The notes beneath the pieces are model-generated. The model was given only the letters and a program-made list of their open reading frames with translations, ran no database searches and was not told the origin of the DNA. Made by a program: the position numbers and the translations under genes. This document shows positions 18,178 through 19,557 of a stretch of 19,557 nt of DNA, in pieces (the first letter of the stretch is position 1; each line of letters starts with the position of its first letter). Origin of the DNA: JBKECA01 sp047973435 (GTDB lineage Bacteria > Planctomycetota > Planctomycetia > Planctomycetales > Planctomycetaceae). The DNA is taken from positions 1-19,557 of the forward strand of contig JBKECA010000450.1 of the NCBI GenBank assembly GCA_047973435.1, read 5' to 3'.

Positions 18178-18194
18178 GGACCGCGTGCGGTATA
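18107..18194 (-). repeat. Inverted-repeat copy C of the signal-peptide module (5' end of the HEAT gene)
   Basis: On the minus strand this reads TATACCGCACGCGGTC, then the HEAT gene ATG (18177), the signal-peptide codons and GGGCAGTATAAT. It matches copy B at 79 of 88 positions in inverted orientation, 774 bp away, and copy A (6840-6926) more distantly. Most differences from copy B fall at third codon positions or give conservative changes, which points to past selection as coding sequence. Confidence 0.88.
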
Positions 18195-18269
18195 GCAGCG
18201 CAACGGCTTGCCAGCAGGTCTCGGCTCGCATTGTCCACATCCCGGTCGTCAGGTCGTACATCAAGGGGG

Positions 18270-19013
18270 TCAAGTTTTCGGAGCAGTCTCGCCGGCCAGC
18301 TGAGGCGACGAGTGCAGCACCATAATCTTCTGCCAAATCTTCCGCGACAACCCTGCCGCCAGGTCTTCCACATCGTTCACAGCAGAGACCGCTTGCTCAT
18401 CTGGAAAGTTCTGGACGTATAGCGCGGCGACCTTGCCCACCAGTGCCAGCATCTCGCTGCAGTAGTCCAGATAACGATTCAGCTCAAAGGCGGTCATGGT
18501 CCGCTTGGGGGACGATGCAGTGTCCTGCTTGCTTTGCAGCAGGCGTTCGGGGTCTTTGGTCAACTGGTGCATGTCGATGATGTGTGAGATCACTCGAAGT
18601 TCGTGAATGGCCTCCAGGGCCTTCCGTCGCTTCAGCCTGCTTTCTATCGAGACCAGAAAGAAGATCGTCACACCGATGGCCACCAATTCGTTGAGGACCG
18701 CTTCGATGACTTGCAGCAGTTCCGCCGACGACAGCCGCCAGCCCTGTCCAGACTCGAGATTGATCGCAAGGGTTGACCAGATGACACCGACAACCATCAG
18801 CGCCAGCAGGAGGATAATTACTGCCGACAGGCCACGCGCCCACACAATCGGTTGATCAATTTCCGCCGCCCGCTCTCTTGCACGCCGCGACACCTCTAGC
18901 AATTTCTGACAAACCTGATTGAGCCCCGCTTGTGGAAACCGCTCCCGAATTCGCTTGGACAATACCGCGATCGTTTCGACGATCTTGTCTGGTTCCAATT
19001 GTTCGTAAGACAT
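18270..19013 (-). CDS. Two-span membrane protein of unknown function
   Basis: A 247-residue protein from ATG 19013 (MSYEQLEPDK). In-frame sequence further upstream has no protein-like character, and GGGGACAGGT precedes this start. A helical cytoplasmic-looking N-terminus with many Arg/Glu (1-58) leads to two membrane spans, LSAVIILLLALMVVGVIWS (about 62-80) and VLNELVAIGVTIFFLVSI (about 106-123). Basic RLKRRK (126-131) follows. The C-terminal half is helical with the distinctive HIIDMHQLTKDPERL (144-158), FELNRYLDYCSEML and GLSRKIWQKIMVLH. I recall similar uncharacterised proteins with the HxxDMHQLTKDP motif in other bacteria, so it is probably a real conserved family without an assigned function. 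It may be cotranscribed with the HEAT lipoprotein 92 bp downstream. Confidence 0.8.
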   Translation of the reverse strand: MSYEQLEPDKIVETIAVLSKRIRERFPQAGLNQVCQKLLEVSRRARERAAEIDQPIVWARGLSAVIILLLALMVVGVIWSTLAINLESGQGWRLSSAELLQVIEAVLNELVAIGVTIFFLVSIESRLKRRKALEAIHELRVISHIIDMHQLTKDPERLLQSKQDTASSPKRTMTAFELNRYLDYCSEMLALVGKVAALYVQNFPDEQAVSAVNDVEDLAAGLSRKIWQKIMVLHSSPQLAGETAPKT

Positions 19014-19114
19014 ACCTGTCCCCAGGGACTCGTTTGCCGTCCAGCCTGCTGATTTAACGGTGGCGGGATCGTAACGGATCAGAAAATCGGCCACGAGATG
19101 GAATTCCAGGCCAG

Positions 19115-19249
19115 TCACGGACTTGCCAGTTCGGCACGGCCGGTGAGATACCCCCGCCAAAGCCTTCGCTGTGTTTCAACTGCGGCGCACTTTGCGGGGT
19201 CAACGATACCGCGCGCTAAAAACACCCCCAGTAGTTCCAAGTTCGCCAT
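19115..19249 (-). pseudogene. Possible gene remnant (44 codons)
   Basis: A short frame, MANLELLGVFLARGIVDPAK... ending ...GYLTGRAELASP, reads like a genuine protein fragment but has no ribosome site and stops 102 bp before the membrane protein gene. In the other frame just after the stop, LEFHLVADFLIRYDPATV also looks protein-like, which suggests a frameshifted, decayed gene rather than a complete small one. No family is recognised. The remaining spacer (19014-19114, 19250-19272) shows nothing. Confidence 0.25.
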
Positions 19250-19272
19250 TACACATCGACTGGAAAACGACA

Positions 19273-19313
19273 GACAGGAAAAGGGGACAGGAAAAGGAGT
19301 CAGGTCTCTTTTC
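19273..19313 (+). repeat. REP-like leader of the RAYT gene: 13-bp direct repeats and a hairpin
   Basis: GACAGGAAAAGG(G/A) occurs twice in tandem (19273-19285, 19286-19298). GAAAAGGAG (19291-19299) then pairs with CTCTTTTC (19306-19313) with one bulged G, loop TCAGGT. RAYT genes are typically flanked by such REP hairpins, which are the DNA their transposase recognises; purine-rich GGGGACAGGAAAAGG leaders are common in front of this family. This would mark the left boundary of the element. Confidence 0.6.
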
Positions 19314-19343
19314 TTTGGGGCCCTGGTCCGGTATCGTCCGTGA

Positions 19344-19557
19344 ATGCCACGCACGCATCGCTGCTGTCCGGCGGGGGAGGTCTTCCACGTCCTGAATCGG
19401 GCCGTGGCCAAGATGACGATCTTCGAGAAGCCGGAGGACTACGACGCTTTCCTGTGCGTGCTGAGTGAAACCTGGGCCGTCGTCCCGCTGCCGATTCTGG
19501 CGTTCATCGCCATGCCGAATCATTGGCACTTCGTGGTGCGGCCCACGAGCGACGCCC
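19344..19557 (+). CDS. REP-associated tyrosine transposase (RAYT), 5' part
   Basis: From ATG 19344 the frame is open for 71 codons to the window edge. The start MPRTHRCCPAGEVFHVLNRA followed by IFEKPEDYDAFLCVL and AFIAMPNHWHFVV is diagnostic of the Y1/HUH RAYT family. MPNHWHFV carries the His-x-His metal site; the catalytic tyrosine lies beyond the window. These enzymes nick single-stranded REP palindromes and are usually domesticated single-copy genes rather than autonomous insertion sequences. The repeat-rich leader just upstream (19273-19313) fits. There is no ribosome site right before the ATG (GGTATCGTCCGTGA only). The 3' end and the right flank are not visible, so intactness is unknown. 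Confidence 0.9.
   Translation, partial: MPRTHRCCPAGEVFHVLNRAVAKMTIFEKPEDYDAFLCVLSETWAVVPLPILAFIAMPNHWHFVVRPTSDA

Noticed and set aside
18178..18336. 53-codon N-terminal extension of the HEAT lipoprotein
   Set aside because: It would bury the signal peptide, overlaps the upstream gene's end, and the repeat module keeps the internal ATG in all three copies.

Overview
The window looks like a stretch of planctomycete chromosome (PVC superphylum, probably order Planctomycetales, moderately high GC). Several features support this: a DUF1501 protein with a twin-arginine signal, a secreted Gfo/Idh/MocA-type oxidoreductase with a twin-arginine signal, the small Lys-rich 'small basic protein' typical of PVC bacteria, a FHA-GAF-AAA+ sigma-54 activator, and Shine-Dalgarno sequences that are often weak or absent. 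It is a mixture of housekeeping genes and single accessory genes. I see no phage, plasmid, CRISPR or biosynthetic cluster.

Layout, left to right. 1-398 (-): PaaI-like hotdog thioesterase running off the left edge. 501-531: strong hairpin terminator. 666-2777 (-): elongation factor G paralogue with unusual G motifs. 3167-3240 (-): tRNA-Val(UAC). 3493-3831 (+): stand-alone STAS-domain protein. 4027-4278 (+): PVC small basic protein, convergent across a 13-bp hairpin with a small exported protein (4434-4778, -). 5389-6654 (+): glyA. 6655-7294: gene-free spacer rich in short repeats. 7295-8659 (-) and 9020-10480 (+): divergent pair, Gfo/Idh/MocA oxidoreductase and DUF1501 protein, with inverted repeats in the shared control region. 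10659-14099 (-): carB with a palindromic in-frame insertion. 14385-16430 (-): FHA/GAF/sigma-54 activator. 16431-17310: long spacer with hairpins. 17311-18177 (-): HEAT-repeat lipoprotein gene flanked by inverted repeats. 18270-19013 (-): two-span membrane protein. 19344 to the right edge (+): start of a REP-associated tyrosine transposase (RAYT).

The genes do not form one pathway. glyA (one-carbon units), carB (pyrimidine and arginine precursor), EF-G and tRNA-Val are core metabolism and translation. The oxidoreductase/DUF1501 pair is an exported planctomycete accessory pair. The membrane protein and the HEAT lipoprotein are codirectional, 92 bp apart, and may be an envelope-associated unit.

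The most unusual structure is an 88-bp module that carries a start codon and a signal-peptide coding region. It occurs three times: as the 5' end of the HEAT lipoprotein gene, inverted across the 3' end of the same gene (supplying its last codons and stop), and as a solo remnant near 6840-6926. The gene is therefore a potentially invertible cassette that would stay in frame either way round. The second notable item is a roughly 90-bp heptad-repeat palindrome inserted in frame in carB.
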